Positions 24,957 to 39,480 of a stretch of 64,000 nucleotides of DNA are shown here, in pieces; positions within the stretch are counted from its first letter, which is position 1, and every line of letters starts with the position of its first letter. The translations under genes were made by a program, and so were the position numbers. This DNA comes from Adiantum capillus-veneris (taxonomy: Eukaryota > Streptophyta > Polypodiopsida > Polypodiales > Pteridaceae), in the NCBI GenBank assembly GCA_014529385.2, contig CM043953.1, positions 113,463,549 through 113,527,548 on the forward strand. The letters are read 5' to 3'. Below the pieces are notes generated by a model. It was given only the letters and a program-made list of their open reading frames with translations. It was not told where the DNA came from and searched no databases.

Positions 24957-25945
24957 ATGCAACCCAAAGGAACCTCACGAGGTAGAAGACTAGCTACAAG
25001 ATTAATGGAGAATCTGGATTGCGTCAGCTCAGTCCCAAAAGATTTAGAGCGAGGAATTGATACGAATAGAGAAACTAGGAATGAGATTGGTGTTCCTCCA
25101 AGATGAGGATCAAGAATGAATGAACTGAGGGGTTCTCAGCACTCATCTCATCCCAAGCACCAACAGGCATAGAGAACAGAAGGATGCAACCAATCTCATG
25201 GATCTCAACGTAGCCAGAAAGATGTTGAAGAAAATGAGGACAGTAAGAGAAAACATCACTTAGCAGGACACAAGCTAGCAAAAAATAAATTTGAAGGAAG
25301 AGTGACTAAATCAAAACTGATAATGACTGGGAAGTAGATACGAATTATTACAGCAAAGGAAAATCCAAAGATAAGAAGCCAGTTTCCAGAACTAGAGCCA
25401 ACAACCACGTGCATTCAAGTTAATCCAAAAATTTCCTTTCCATTATTCAAAGGAGGCAAAAAAGATGTTCATGATGTTCACATCCAAGCATTTGATTAGT
25501 ATGTTGAGATTAAGGATATTGATGAGGATGAATGGGGGGAATATTTCTCCAAACACTTAAGGAAGCAACAAGAAAATGGTACTACCATTACCCAGCCTGT
25601 CAGCTCAGGTCATACAATAAGCTCATCAAGGCTTTTAGATTGGAATATTCAGACAATAGGGGAGATGAAGACATCTTGTGTGAACTAGACAAGATTAAAC
25701 AAGGCAAGTTATTGGTTAGAAGTTATGTGAAAAAAATCAAGGAACTAACCAAGCAACTGCAAGAGCCTCCATCATAGAAAAGCATGAGAGCTTGGTTTGT
25801 GAATGGGTTCAGAATTGAAAGCTCAGGGAACAAGAGGTTCCAACACCAACCAAAAAGTTTAATGACCTGGTGCAGAGGGCACTGAAACTAGAGAAACATG
25901 CCAAGAAGGAGAAAGAGCTTTACACTTTTGCCAACATCAGCTAGG
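24957..25945 (+). pseudogene. Gag relic of the 24.4-kb gypsy element
   Basis: An ATG at 24957 starts a basic N-terminal segment. From about 25430 the translation carries FPLFKGGKKDVHDV, then after a frame change at about 25535 the gag core with ATRKWYYHYP and a KIKQGKLLVRSYVKKI word. A third frame near 25780-25925 carries the LREQEVPTPT..DLVQRALKLE continuation. These match the retrotransposon gag domain in order, with two frameshifts and several stops. Protease and pol are not found downstream, so the element is truncated. Confidence 0.7.
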
Positions 25946-26790
25946 TCGCTGTGCGTCGCCACGCGATTGCTCCCTTACTCATGTGTTGTCCCTTGCCTCG
26001 CTAATGCCCCGCCACATCGCCCCGAGGATGCTTTCCCTTTTTTAAATAAATCCCAGCTGGTATCCCCTACTCTTACTCATTCGTCTCTCATGCATGGCCT
26101 CTTCACAAATGCTAACTTATTACTACTTGTTCTCTCTAGTCTTTATTCAACCTAATTTTTACTAGTTGTATCTACCAATTCATTTAGCCTTTCACGTAGA
26201 GTTCAAGCTACCTAAGTATAGTAAAGATGAATGATACATATAGAAGTGAGGATGTCTCTCTCTTTCACTGTTTTCATGAAATAAAAAAGTGTTACATGTG
26301 TTTATTTTCTCATCATCGCGTGTCTGTTTACCACATGAATGTATTCAAACCAAAACGTGGTTACAATCTTCATGTCAATCTTGATTTCCATGACTAATTA
26401 ATATTCCCTTAGTCATTTTAAGAGTTTTTCATATAATTAGTTTGGAGTATTGAATATTAATTCGTTAGAGTCAACATAAGCTTCTCAAGGACATCCAAAT
26501 TACAAACCTGCAAACCTTTAAGAGTGTAAGGGCAAGTGCCATGGAAAATAGGATGCTTTGCTTTATTGCACGTGTAGTGCATCATTGTTCTTGCACAATG
26601 CAAAGATGGAAGAAAGTTGAACTCTGGCTAAAGCTCATCATGATCCCAAAACCTTGATCACTCCCTAAACCCTAGTAAATTGCCTAACTTCAATACAATA
26701 CCATCTCTCAAATTGCAAACACTTATACACACCATGCATCTCTTTCCCTGAGTAAGTAAGAAAATCTGTCCTTTTCTCTCACACACCATT
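25946..26790. other. Intergenic DNA
   Basis: No coding or structured feature is visible. A CG-richer patch near 25950-26020 follows the truncated gag. Confidence 0.4.
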
Positions 26791-26826
26791 CACTCACTCG
26801 CCATTGTGAGTTTTGAAGGAAAAAAA
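26791..26826 (+). repeat. LINE 3'-end fragment, plus strand
   Basis: CACTCGCCATTGTGAG followed by TTTTGAAGG and an A run resembles the conserved ends of LINE copies B and C. It lies tail-to-tail with copy B. Confidence 0.4.
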
Positions 26827-26900
26827 TCTCCCCTTTTCTCTTACACACTCTCTTTGAAATTTTTGTCTCTCCTTCTTTAATATTTTTTTTTTGGACCAAA

Positions 26901-26914
26901 ATCACAATTGTGAG
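26901..26914 (-). repeat. Terminal palindromic motif of LINE copy B
   Basis: ATCACAATTGTGAG lies just before the poly(A). A perfect version occurs at the end of copy C (37894-37909). Confidence 0.55.
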
Positions 26915-27129
26915 TGGATGTATTATATTACTCCACAAGAAATGTACAAAGCAATCTCAAGCTTGTGACGAGCCTTGAGGGATCGCGTGATCCAACAAAG
27001 AGCTACAATAGACAGAGGCCTACCAAAACCCATACAATCATTAGCGCAAGTCAGTCATTACGGCACTAATTTCCCTTTATCAGTCTTCAGAGTTCTTCCA
27101 TTTATCAATGGCAACAATCTCTTTTTTGC

Positions 27130-27760
27130 TTTCTTATATAATCTTCATTAATCTAGCTAATTCAAGGACATTCTCAAAAATTTGATAGTTCCTCACCTTC
27201 GAGACTTGCTTAAAGTAATTGAATCTAATAATTTGTGTACAGATAAGCAGTGCTTGGCTTTTCATCACCTTCCCTCTTAAGAAAATATTTGAAGAACCAT
27301 ATATTCCATGTCTTTTGAGTCCTTTTGCCAATCTTACTTGCTAGGTCACAGATGGGCACTCCTTGAATAAACGAGGGAGGTCCTCACTATCCATTCTGCA
27401 TCCCAGGCATCTATTTGGACCAGACCTCTTGCTAGAACTTTTACGCCAGTAGGTAAGTCCCGGGCAATAGTACCTTCCACAAAATGATCTTCATCACATG
27501 CAACCATCGTGGATGCCAAATGTTATTTGCTGTTGACACCCATCTTGATTCCGACCATTTCTTTCACCATTGCTTGTTAAGGGGGGGAAACCAATCCATT
27601 GAAATCATTAAAATGTGGTAAAAACCCTTGGTTTTTGGTTTAAGGAGATGTTTGATCTTGGGCCACTGCCAAGATTTCCACTTAAGCTTGGACTCGCAAG
27701 CCAGGCGGGCAGAATTTGTCCACACTTCTGTAGCTCTATTGACTAGCAATCTTTCAGTCC
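27130..27760 (-). pseudogene. ORF2 C-terminus (zf-RVT) of LINE copy B
   Basis: The minus-strand reading contains RCLGCRMDSEDLPRLFKECPS around 27420-27350, which is the C..C..E..LF..C pattern of zf-RVT. It is followed by a basic tail ending near 27134. The stretch 27749-27564 before it is also open. Several stops separate these from the reverse transcriptase part. Confidence 0.65.
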
Positions 27761-28204
27761 CATTGAGATGAAACTAGATAGTGAGATGGTTTGTACCTTT
27801 ACATATTCTACTATTGTTGTCCTAAAAATGTCCCACGCACCGAAGTCCTTTGTTATTTATCTTCCCGGCAACTTCTCTCCAATATGGGTTCAATAAAATG
27901 CTTCATGTTTTTGACTGCCAAGGGAACTAGTGAGTAATAAAGTTATGAAAATACCTTGTTATTTCTCCCCACTCTAGAGCCTCCATTGCTCTTTTTCACT
28001 TCCGAAGTAGCTCACCCAAGTCTTAGCCTAAACCACCTAGGGGCAAGCAATTTGTCATGCACTTCAAGCTCTTTCCACTCGCCACCTAGAGAGTATAGTT
28101 TTTCCTTGTCCATCATGTCTTTTGCCATAATAGAACATACTTGGTCTTGCTTTGTGATTGCTACCACAAGTTTGGCACATTGGGCCTCCGCATGAATAGT
28201 AGGG

Positions 28205-29890
28205 TTAAGATGCCGATACCACCTTGCTCCGTTGGTCTTGCAATGGACTCATTGAGTCTTTGGAGTTGTTTTTTGATAAGGATCTTTTGGCCAATTTCAA
28301 GAAATCTTTCTTGTTGCATTTGTCTAACTTGAGTATCGGACCATTGAAGGCTACGTATAGGAGCAAAAAAGAAGCAATCACTTTCACTATGCTAAGGAAG
28401 GGGAGTAGCACATAGTCCCACCTTAGCATCTTAGTCCTTATCTTATCCAGGATCCATAGGAATCTTTGCTTGTGGGTTAAGTCAACCCCTTGTGTTGCTC
28501 CTAGTTGCCAAAATAACTTTCCTTTTGGCACTATCTCCCCAGTCCACATTGACGGATTGAAAAATTCATTTTCTGAGAGAGAGATCAATCTTGATTTTTC
28601 AATACTACACTTTGACCCTGAGGCTGAGGCAAGAGTTTGCAAAATCTCTAGATCATATGGAGCACTAAGGGAAAGCTTTGAGGAAGAGCAGGGAGTCATC
28701 TGCAAAGAGCTTCACCAGAAGTTGATTGTTTTTAGGCAAGGATAGCTCTTGAATCTCCCCTCTTGCAACACTGGCTTCAAGCATGGTAACCAAAGGATGA
28801 GAGCCAATGGCAAACATCACTGAGGCTAGCCGGGCATCCTTTCTTGATTGATCTTTTGACTTTGAATGCACCCACAATTTTATTACTGAATGGAATCTCA
28901 GAGTGGCTGCCAATACCAAGGGTATGAACCAATCAACACATTCATAACCAAAGCCTAACAATCTCATGAAATATTAAATGAATGACCATCTAATCATGTC
29001 ATAAGATTTTTCTAAATTCAACTATAGCAGGATACACTCTTGCTTAGTCAAGGTTGCAAACTCTATGTTGACATTGCTGCTAGAACCATGCTAGTGGGGA
29101 GTAATGGATTTTTCTAGGAGGGGAGAGCGCCTGAGGGCAATGGTTTTGGCAATAATTTTATATGCCATTGACATCATAGTTATGGGCACAAATGTTTCAA
29201 TGGAGAGCAACAAATTTATAGGTTTGATGAGAACCCTTTTCATGCTTGAATCTAGGGCTCCATTGACCAAGATTTGGTTAGCAATTTGTGTGATTGGGGA
29301 CTTAAGATCATTTAGAATTCTTTGAAAATTTTAGTGGTCAATCCATCCCACCCAAGGGACTTCTCCTTCACCAATTCTTGTAGCACAAAAGAGCATTCAT
29401 TCTCAATAAACACCTTCTCAAATAGGTTGGCTTTTGAGTGGGAGATTGTCTTGTTGACATTCCCAAGAAGAGTTTCTCTGGCTTCATCCGCTTCAAGGGA
29501 ACGAGCCTTAGGCTAACCTATGATCTAGCATTAGTGATCAAGCATCAGCTTAGCCATTTTATCTTGGTCCATTACATCATTCCGTTATCCATCTCTGAGC
29601 ATGTGGAGGAGACCTTGATTTCTCTTGACTTTTATGGCCCTAAAGAAATGTGTTTGATTAACCGCCTCCAACTGTAGGTAGGTTTCTCTGGATAATAATC
29701 TAGCCTTCCTTACTGCCTTGAGTTGATGTTTGGCTAGGTCAGTTTTAGCTTCCATCCACCTTTTATGCTTAACTTTGCAAGCCGCCCCTTCCTATTTTTT
29801 AGAGGTAAGCATCTCTATTTCATCTACAAGCTCCCTCAGGTGCTCCTTGTGGGCTTTCTTCATTTTAGGGCTTGAGGTTTTGACCGCCTT
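28205..29890 (-). pseudogene. Reverse transcriptase of LINE copy B
   Basis: The catalytic word LLVKLFADDSLLFLK lies at about 28715-28675 on the minus strand, preceded by a VMFAIGSHPLVTMLEA segment that fits the SPFLF.I..+.L..ML word of LINE reverse transcriptases. After FADD the frame continues through a C.IEKS segment to the thumb region at 28205. The upstream palm and fingers region to 29890 is present but broken by many stops. The protein would copy LINE RNA at a nicked target. Confidence 0.75.
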
Positions 29891-31288
<1,398 letters not shown>

Positions 31289-31718
31289 ATTCCAATCTGG
31301 ATCACAAATCTTCCATCACTAAGAGAGGGATACAAATTCCTCCACCTCGAGGAACGTTTCCTCTGAAATCTCTCTCTCTAAATCCTCCTCCATTGGCACT
31401 TTCCCACCTATAGTCTCGGAGCTTGCCAACTTAGTGGTTATGAGATTCTCAAAATTAGTATCATGAAGAATCTCAAACATGTTGTCGTATAGAAAAGGGG
31501 TTTTGAGATTAGCTAAGGGTAGTTCTTTTGGTGGGTGACAACACAATCCTTTGGAACACTAGGGTTGTCATTTTTTGATGAGGAGAACCAATATCGCAGG
31601 GCAGCCTTTCCATTGCTATGCTGGGAAAATAGAGGCTTCTTTGGTTTCTTCATGGTTTTTGCGTTCACATTAGGTTACATATCCTTCCCTAAACTTTCAT
31701 TTTTCTTTTGTGGTGAAG

Positions 31719-32824
31719 CTATATAAGGTGCTGATGCCTCATCTTTAAACTTTCATTTTCCTTTTTTTGTGAAGCTATACAAGGTGCTGATGGCTCATCT
31801 TTTTCCCCATCTATGAAGGATGTTGCCATGACCGAGCCAGCAGGACAAGATCTTGCAAAGTGCCTAAATTTATTGCATTTAAAGCAAGCACCAAAACATG
31901 TGCCAAACTTCAATGGGATGAACTTCAAGCCGGCCCCAACATTTACTACCAGGTTCTTGGGCTACGATTTTTGAGATCACACCATATGAAAACCTTATTT
32001 GCTATGGCACTTGCTGCTCTGCTAAATGGCACAAACAATTGGGTACCAAGCACAACTGCCAAGTCCTTCAAGTTTTCCCTCAGCCCCACAATGGATGTTT
32101 GACAAACTCAACCCAAATTGGGCACATGTCTTTGAATGCATCAATGATTCAAAAGAAGGATCCCAAGGGAGCATCCAAACCGACGAACGAAAAAAGAGAG
32201 TAAGGTTTTGGCTAGGATTTTAGCCACTACTACCTCGTCATTGAATTGTACTAAGAAAAAGTCTTTCATCAAGTATTGGGCAATCTCCACTGAGCCACTC
32301 TAGTTCAAGACATTATAGTTATATAACCAATTTACTAGTTTGGTTTTGGCAGGCACCCTGCCCATGAGCCCAAACACTAATTTTGAGATGGTAAGCTTGG
32401 AAGTTGGTGAGCTATTTCTTGATAAGAGAAGGAGGGACAGCCAGGGTTAGTGCATCTTCAACTTCCACTCTCTACAAAAGTGTTTTCTTGAGATCTTGAT
32501 AGGATCTACCACCCTTGGTAGCTTCCATTGAGCTGGTAGGTGCCCCTAATTCCTCAACCCTCCTGTTTAGAGATAGTGCATTCAATATAGCAACAAGATC
32601 CTTCTCAATATGTGCTTTGAGTCTTCTCAGCTCATACTTATTCATGTCGCAATGTTGTCTTGGCCACACTCATTCTCGATCATTCTGCTAGGATGTGATG
32701 AGTAGACCACCGGGACTTTTTCAACCTGGCCAATCACAGGGTCCTTCATCAACCCCTAGGCCCTTAGTATTGCCTTTGCATAAGAGGGCTTGGGCGCATT
32801 CTCCATCCTTAAACTAGCTGCCAT
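31719..32824 (-). pseudogene. ORF1 of LINE copy B
   Basis: An ATG on the minus strand at 32824 opens a frame with a PSYAKAIL word typical of plant LINE ORF1 starts. A stretch at about 32400-31990 resembles DUF4283, the RNA-binding part of plant LINE ORF1 proteins. The block 31928-31719 has a zinc knuckle CFKCNKFRHFARSC. Stops and shifts occur in between. The assignment is good as a set, although each piece alone would be weak. Confidence 0.65.
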
Positions 32825-33213
32825 GATAGCCAGTGGGACTATGCCCTAAGGCGAAAGGTTATAGAGGATCCAATGATAATACTCGTTGTCTAGCGAGGAT
32901 TTTTTTAAAAAGGCACTAAGGAATTGGGCAATAAAATAAGTGCACAAAAGTACAACACTAACAATAATAAGCGCAAACTAGTCTTGCTTGGTGGGCATTT
33001 CTATAGAACCTAATCGGACATACGCAGGTTGACATCAAACAAAGTACAAAGCACATTGAACAATTTCTAAAAAATAATTGTGTATATGATGATTGGTTAT
33101 CTATATAGCTATCTATAAAATGGTCCAATTTCACGACATTGATAAAATTTTTAAAAAGAATTGCATGTGTATTTGTTAATCTAAATCCAGTGAAGTCAAT
33201 TTTCTCTTGTTTA

Positions 33214-33600
33214 GTGGATGAAGCTTTAGCAAGATTCTGAAATATAGATGCTAAGGGTACTGAGGAATCTAAATTTGTGCATGGACAAGTTTATTCAGAT
33301 GCAACTGGTGATGACCTTATGCAGTTGTTGGATGATGCTCTACTTGATTTTGAGCGTGTGCAAGATAGGGAGATGTTTTTTGATGCATCTTGGGAGCCCA
33401 ATGAAGAGAGTTTTGCCAGAGACTTGATGTATCCATATATGCAATACTAGAATTCCAAAGCTAGAGGGGGTGAAGGTGCATTAACAATGCTCCTACCCAT
33501 GATTGATGATCAACAATTGGATGAGCTAGTTGCACAGGGGATATGGAAATATCTAATGATACTTGATGCTATATGGGATTTGATGTTACCCTATGATGTA
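33214..33600 (+). pseudogene. Orphan coding relic, unknown protein
   Basis: A single plus-strand frame from 33214 is open apart from a TGA at 33238 and a TAG at 33448. Its acidic composition and codon usage look real, with words such as DDLMQLLDDALLDFE and FFDASWEPNEESF. I do not recognise a domain. A 20-base word near 33455 (CCAAAGCTAGAGGGGGTGAA) recurs with one mismatch on the minus strand near 62385, within another degraded coding region, so both may derive from one repeat family. Confidence 0.4.
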
Positions 33601-34059
33601 GGGATTTTGAGCTAGCTTTTGATCCAAGTGGAGACATTTATATGCATGGTCGGGGGTAATTGATTCATATGCCATTTGATCCTGGCAGAGATGGACATAT
33701 GTGTGGTTTGGGATGGAACTTGACTTATATGCCATATGATTGAGGCGGTTTTCATGATGGTTTATGAGTTAATTCATGCTTATGCTCTATTGATCAGAAT
33801 TTCTTGTGTTTTTCCTATGATTGTGGAGGAGGGTGTATTCCAATAAGGCCATAGGTTGGAAATTTTTCAAAGCATGCTCACAGTGGGGCAATGCTTATAT
33901 GTTTACAGGTTTTTGATTGCAGTTTGGAATAACGTTTGGCACAGACTGGAGGCTGTGCAAGTTTGGACGGGGTGGATGTCATGCCTCTCCGCTTCCATGA
34001 AATGAAAAAAAGATACAGATTGAATCTAATTGAACTCTATATGTTTATTGAGGGGTGAC
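33601..34059. other. Intergenic DNA
   Basis: No feature could be supported. Confidence 0.4.
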
Positions 34060-34880
34060 TAGTTCTCAATAACGAGCAAGTTCAATGATACGTATGCCAA
34101 ATATGGTGCACTTCATAGAGCAATAAAGGCTCAAGGAGCAACTAGTCTGGAATGCCATCTCTTGTGCTGCATTGATAGTGGGGCAGACACTACCGTGGTC
34201 GAGATATATACTTAATGTGGTGATTTTGCAATGCTTTGGTTTATAAGCCGTGCTTACAATGCTTTGGCCGACACATATGTCAATTGTGGTGCCCTTATGA
34301 AAGCACGTAAAGTTCTTAATGATCTTTCAGTTAAAAAGGGTTGACTCTTGGAGAACATTGATGATTGGGATTGCCAAAAAGAGATGTCGTGCCCGCGGGG
34401 GGTGCACTATGTAATCATGTTAATGTATAATGTGAGTTTGAAAGGAGGGGTTTTAAAATGCAAAAATTCTAGGCAATTTAACAGAGATACATTAAAATAA
34501 GGATATTCAATTTTGAAAAAAAATCCTAAAATAAAGGGTCATTTTAGTCATTCAGACATGTTAAAAGGGGAGTTTAATTAATACCCCACGAGCGCACGTT
34601 ATATAGGGGGCACTGAAGGGTGAACTCCCTGAGGTTGTGCCTAGTGATGCTTTGGTCGACGTATACACCAAATGTTGTGCCCATACAAAAGAACATAAAT
34701 TTTTTGATGAGCTTTCAGTTACAATGAACAGCTTACGGAGAGCATTGATTATGGGGGAGTGCCCAACATGGAAGTGGGAAGGTGGATCGGCAATGCTTTG
34801 GTCAGTGTGCATGCCGAATTCCATGCTGAGCAATGCATTGGTTGATGTGCATGCCAAAAGTGGTGTACTATAAGAGCCCT
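34060..34880 (+). pseudogene. Degenerate PPR (pentatricopeptide) repeats
   Basis: Three or more relics of plant PPR units are visible on the plus strand: DTYAKYGALHRA near 34088, NALADTYVNCGALMKARKV near 34250, and DALVDVYTKC near 34642 with SNALVDVHAKSG near 34828. They match the consensus NALVDMYAKCG..ARKVFDE of PLS-class PPR proteins, which bind organelle RNA for editing or processing. Frameshifts and stops separate the units and no full gene is present. The unusual FDELSVT wording is shared between two units, suggesting local duplication. Confidence 0.6.
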
Positions 34881-34899
34881 AAAGGCCTCCCAAGGAGGT

Positions 34900-35940
34900 G
34901 TGGCTACCCAAATTAAAGAATAACCAAATGGCTACCCAATACATGTAAGAAGGTGGGGGGAGGGGGGGGGATAAGTAGAGGAAGGTGGCAGATAGCGAGG
35001 GAGAGACGCGGAGGAGGAAGAAATGCACGCACTAGGCTGTTTGCGCACTTGATGTGCCCGCCATTGAAGCAAACAACGCTGAGGTTCTCTTGGCGGAACC
35101 ATTCGATACTAGTTTTTCTTGATTTGGTGCAACTCGTCACACCCACCTGTACATCGTCATTGTGGTTTCACACGCCTTGTCACGACAACATGACAACCGA
35201 GCCTATAAATAGGAAGGCAACAAGGGAAAATTAGGGAAGAGAAGGGATTTTGCATAGCAAGAAGTGTGGAAGCAATGAGAAGTGTAGAAGCAAGGAAGCA
35301 ATGAGGAGTGGGAAGCAAGGAATTGAGGCCTAATGGGGAGGAAGAGGAGGATAGGCAGGGAGAAGGCAAAGTGAGGGGGATCTCTCGCCCTCTCTGAACT
35401 AAATTCTCTCCATTTTTGACCAAGATCTCTCTCCCTCTAAGCTTGACCACAAGCACATGGTTTATTTTTTTCTCTGGAGAGACTTGATAATCTCTCTCTC
35501 TCGACCTTGGAGAGAGCCACCAAGGGGTTGCATTAGAGGAGAGGGAGATGAGATCATGAGATCTTTGAGAAGAGAACGTGAAGGGCAAGAAGAAGGCATG
35601 GGGAAACTCTCGTGGTCTCTCTTCTGACTAAGCAAGACATGGAAGTACCAAGGGCATGAGGGCAACCAAAGCAAGAAAATCAGAGGAGAAATTTGAAGCT
35701 TATTGTTGGCAATGGAAGCAAGGAGAGTGACATGGAGAAGGTCTCCATCACTGTCATCAACTTAAACTTGGTCAATAATCTTGATAAGGCATGGAGTCTT
35801 TAACGGTCCACGTACTCTTGTAAAGGGAGCTTAAACTCCTTGTTTGCAGTTAATCCAAGTGACGGTGCTGTTAACACACTGCCTGGGCTATTGTTGAAGT
35901 TTTACTAAAGCTTTATTAATAAAATCACCAACCAATCAAA
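34900..35940 (+). repeat. LTR-like promoter region, possibly a solo LTR
   Basis: A purine-rich word precedes TGTGGCTACC near 34902. A TATAAATA box in GAGCCTATAAATAGG lies at 35204-35211 and AATAAA-type signals lie near 35922. This is the layout of an LTR, but no partner LTR, primer site or coding region is visible, so the call is tentative. Confidence 0.3.
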
Positions 35941-36019
35941 TGTTTAAGCTCTGATATTCCTTAGTTGATGAGAGACTCGTCATGAGCATGGCAAGAATAT
36001 GTATTTCTTTGGTTATATC

Positions 36020-36061
36020 AATATACTCCACTCACCACTGTGATTTTTGAAGGAAAAAAAA
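36020..36061 (+). repeat. LINE 3'-end fragment, plus strand
   Basis: CCACTCACCACTGTGAT, TTTTTGAAGG and an A8 run closely follow the ends of LINE copies B and C. Confidence 0.45.
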
Positions 36062-37702
36062 GGATTTAGTGCACAAAAAGCTAAACTTCATTAATAACTC
36101 TTTGGGCATTGGTTGTAACAAGGAATTGAAGGGTCCAAAACCCAAGTAAAAAGATTCACCATAAGGTGTAAGAGTTCTCTACCTTGACAAGCCTAGGCTT
36201 AAATGCCAATTTGTTGATCATTCTCTCTTGAAAGCTTGACGACCTCCTTGCCACCTTGAGGCTTTCTCTTGCTGAGAATTTTCTCCCTTCCTCAAATTTT
36301 TATTTTCTCTATGAGCTCTCTAGTTTTTCTTTGGGTGTCAATATTAAAATTCCCTTTGATAAATGCTTTTCTATAGTTCAAATGTAAAACCATATGTCAA
36401 CATGGTCTCCCTTACTTTTTGATGTACCTCTTCTTGCAATAAAGACCGATCTTCTTTGACCTGACATTACAAATGACAAGAAATAAGTATTAAACTACAA
36501 AAACCATGGTGGAGAAGGAAAAATTGAAATTATAATAAGTATACAATTTATGAAATTGAGTATATAATTTATCAAATTGAATAACCTATAGGTATAGACC
36601 GTAGCCTGTATGTACACTCACACTTCTTGAATCCTAATTGTTAACTAGTGCAAAATAATCCTCACCCTAAAAGCAAGGACCATTGAGATCATATGTTGTT
36701 CAACCACTCAATCTATACTTGTGACACATTTAGATATCTCCATAGGATAGAACAAGAAACTAATTTTGCAAATAATTACTTCAAGATTCACTAAAACTTA
36801 TGCATATAAAATTAATTCAAGTTATATCAAAGTGCTAATTAATTGTAAATATTGTTTACCGACACATGGGTAACATCATGGTTTAGTGGTACAAAAAAAA
36901 AAGATTAATTTTGTTTTTACCAATGAAAAGTAGGGACCGGTAATTTTTTTGTAATATGGATTAAAACTTGTCGGACATTGTGCTTTTAGTTACAGGCTCT
37001 TCTTTCAAAGATCTATCCCAGTGATATACTTACTTAGTACCACCAAACCGTGCTTGTACCCATATACAATGGTGGTTATTACAAAGAGCTAAGTACTAAG
37101 TGCTACGATAGGACATCGACACAAAATCCATTGTAAATGTAGCAAAAATGAAAGAATAGTGCATTTATAAGTGTACCTCTATCATCAAAGTATTGAGTAT
37201 ATGGTCATTGACAACGCTGAAATTTGCTGATATGATATCAACTTCCAGAGCTTCAATTGCTTGTGTAAGCTTCACTAAAACACCATGGCCCTTTTTGCAT
37301 TGTAATTGTGCATGATACATTTTACCTTCCATGAACGTTACACCAATCTACAAAACGTTGAGTTGCATTAACATTAGAAGCTTTGAAAAATCTCAGTGTC
37401 TCTATGCACCTAAACAGAGTTTTTCTAGCTCCATCTCTCTTTCATATGTACATAACGAGATCAAGTTACAAAAGCCATTCACATCACATAGGGCTTTTCA
37501 GTGGCATCTAAAACTCAAAATCTTTTTAATAACACTAGGTTGAGAAACTTTTCTTTTTATGAGAGTACTTAAATGTGCTAAAAAATAGAACTAACTCTTG
37601 CCTTCAATAATAATACAAACATTAGAGGAGGCTAGGTACACTGTCTTGTATTTTACAAGGCACAACTAGCCTAGGGATTATTCATTATAAAAATGTTAAA
37701 TG
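36062..37702. other. AT-rich intergenic DNA
   Basis: I see no gene or structured repeat in this 1.6 kb. Confidence 0.4.
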
Positions 37703-37703
37703 A

Positions 37704-37776
<73 letters not shown>
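37703..37776. repeat. Compound microsatellite (CT)n(AC)n
   Basis: About 18 bp of CT pass directly into about 56 bp of AC. Confidence 0.95.
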
Positions 37777-37778
<2 letters not shown>

Positions 37779-37867
37779 CCTCTCTCATCTTTATTTTATG
37801 TGCAAATTCTATTGCCTACGCCGTCCTAGCGAATGCCTTTGATTTGAAGAATCTCAAAGTTTTGAGA

Positions 37868-39480
37868 GTTTTTTTATTTTTATTTTTTGGCCATACTCAC
37901 AATTGTGAGTGGAGAGAATTTATAATAACTAGAAAAGAATACAAATGCCCTCAAGCACTACATGTGCCTTGAGGGGTAACTTGTAAGGATTCCATAGGGG
38001 GGTTGCCCACCAACGTAGCAGAGCCAAAACAGGGGTGCTACTAAGGACCTCGCGAGTGGTCCACATAGCTCACTGCATGGATCCACTCTTTTCCATTAAC
38101 TATTGTCCCTGTCTTACCTCCTACAACATGCATGAGCTCAGTGCTCATATACACAATATCATCAAATTGCACCACAACCAGTTTTTCCTCAAAGACCTGG
38201 AGGTTCCTAGACTTCCAGACTTGGTTAAGGTAACAAATCTGGTGATTTGGGTGCACACTAGAATGGCCTAGCTATGAAAACTGCACCCTCCCAGGATTAG
38301 GTCATCTGTAAAGAAGCTAATCTTCCAGGTCTTTCTAGCCCATTTGCACACTTTAGCAATCATCCCCTGAGAGACAAGGCACTTGCTAAACAGATGACGG
38401 GGACCCTCAGAAGCTGATCTACAACTAGAGCAAGTGTCAGTGCTGATCCCTCTAGCTCGAACCTTGATCCCAATAGGCAAAGCTCCCCAAAGCACTTCCA
38501 GATAAAGAGGCCATTTGATCTCCCAGATTGCACTAACACTCTTTTGTGAGCGCTCTTCCGATAAAGTTTTCTTCCATATTTTGGAGAGTGGGGCAAACTA
38601 GTCCGCTTTGTATACTAGCTCATTATAGGTATCTTGTGTCGAGAACACTCTATCTTTTGGCCAGTGTGATGCCTTCCAGTCTATCTCTGACCCGACGATG
38701 GGGAAAGGCGATGATACCAACACTTCCAAGAGTCTACACATCAAAAGTCTTTCATACAAACCCAACTTATGCTGAAGCACTAAAAGCTCCATATCCTTCC
38801 AGTAGAGGTTTCTATCATTCCAAAGATGAGATAGTTTGAAGATCCCTTTGTTGTTAACCGGTAGAGCAACTTCCCTCCAAACCGGGTTCAAGGAAGCCCT
38901 TCCAAGTTTGGAGAGCTAGGGGGACCAATGAAGAGAGGAGCCCCCGAAGTTTCTGAACTTCTCTCCCATTCCAGGGTTGAAGTTGCTATGTTACACTTAC
39001 GTACAAGTTCCCTTGTGTTTCCGCCAAGCGTAATGAATGTCCAAAGAGGTGCCAAGATCTTATCGTACACTGTGGTCTCCTTCCATGTGCCCCCTTTAGA
39101 GGCAAGCTTTGCTGTCATATCCCATACCATGATAACCCATTCTTGGTTTTTCTTTGTCAGTGAGATAACTAATTTGGCACTAAAAGCTTTTGCATGCAAC
39201 ATGTGGTCAATGGTCCCAATGTTTCTTTGGTCTTGCTATCCATTACCATTTTCCCCATTGGTAGGGGGTTGTGGCTTTAGTATTGCTCTTCCATACGAAC
39301 CTTTTGATATGCGTCAAAAAATCTTTCGAATTGGATTTGCTCAATTTTAGCAGTGGAGCCATGAATGAATGTAGGAGATCATGAAGGTCTTAATCAGAGT
39401 GACTTTGCTATGGAAGGGGAGGAGCACAAAATTTCATCTTCTCATTTTGCTATTGATCTTGTTCAAGAACCAATTGAATC
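37868..39480 (-). mobile_element. LINE copy C, 5'-truncated, minus strand
   Basis: The 3' end is marked by a T-rich tract (A-rich tail on the minus strand) at 37868-37887 and the palindrome ACTCACAATTGTGAGT at 37894-37909. Minus-strand frames at 39202-38268 give the reverse transcriptase C-terminal region and then zf-RVT with LWGALPIG..ISTDTCSSC and GPRHLFSKC. The copy stops near 39480, with no reverse transcriptase core, as is usual for 5'-truncated LINE insertions. Confidence 0.75.
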
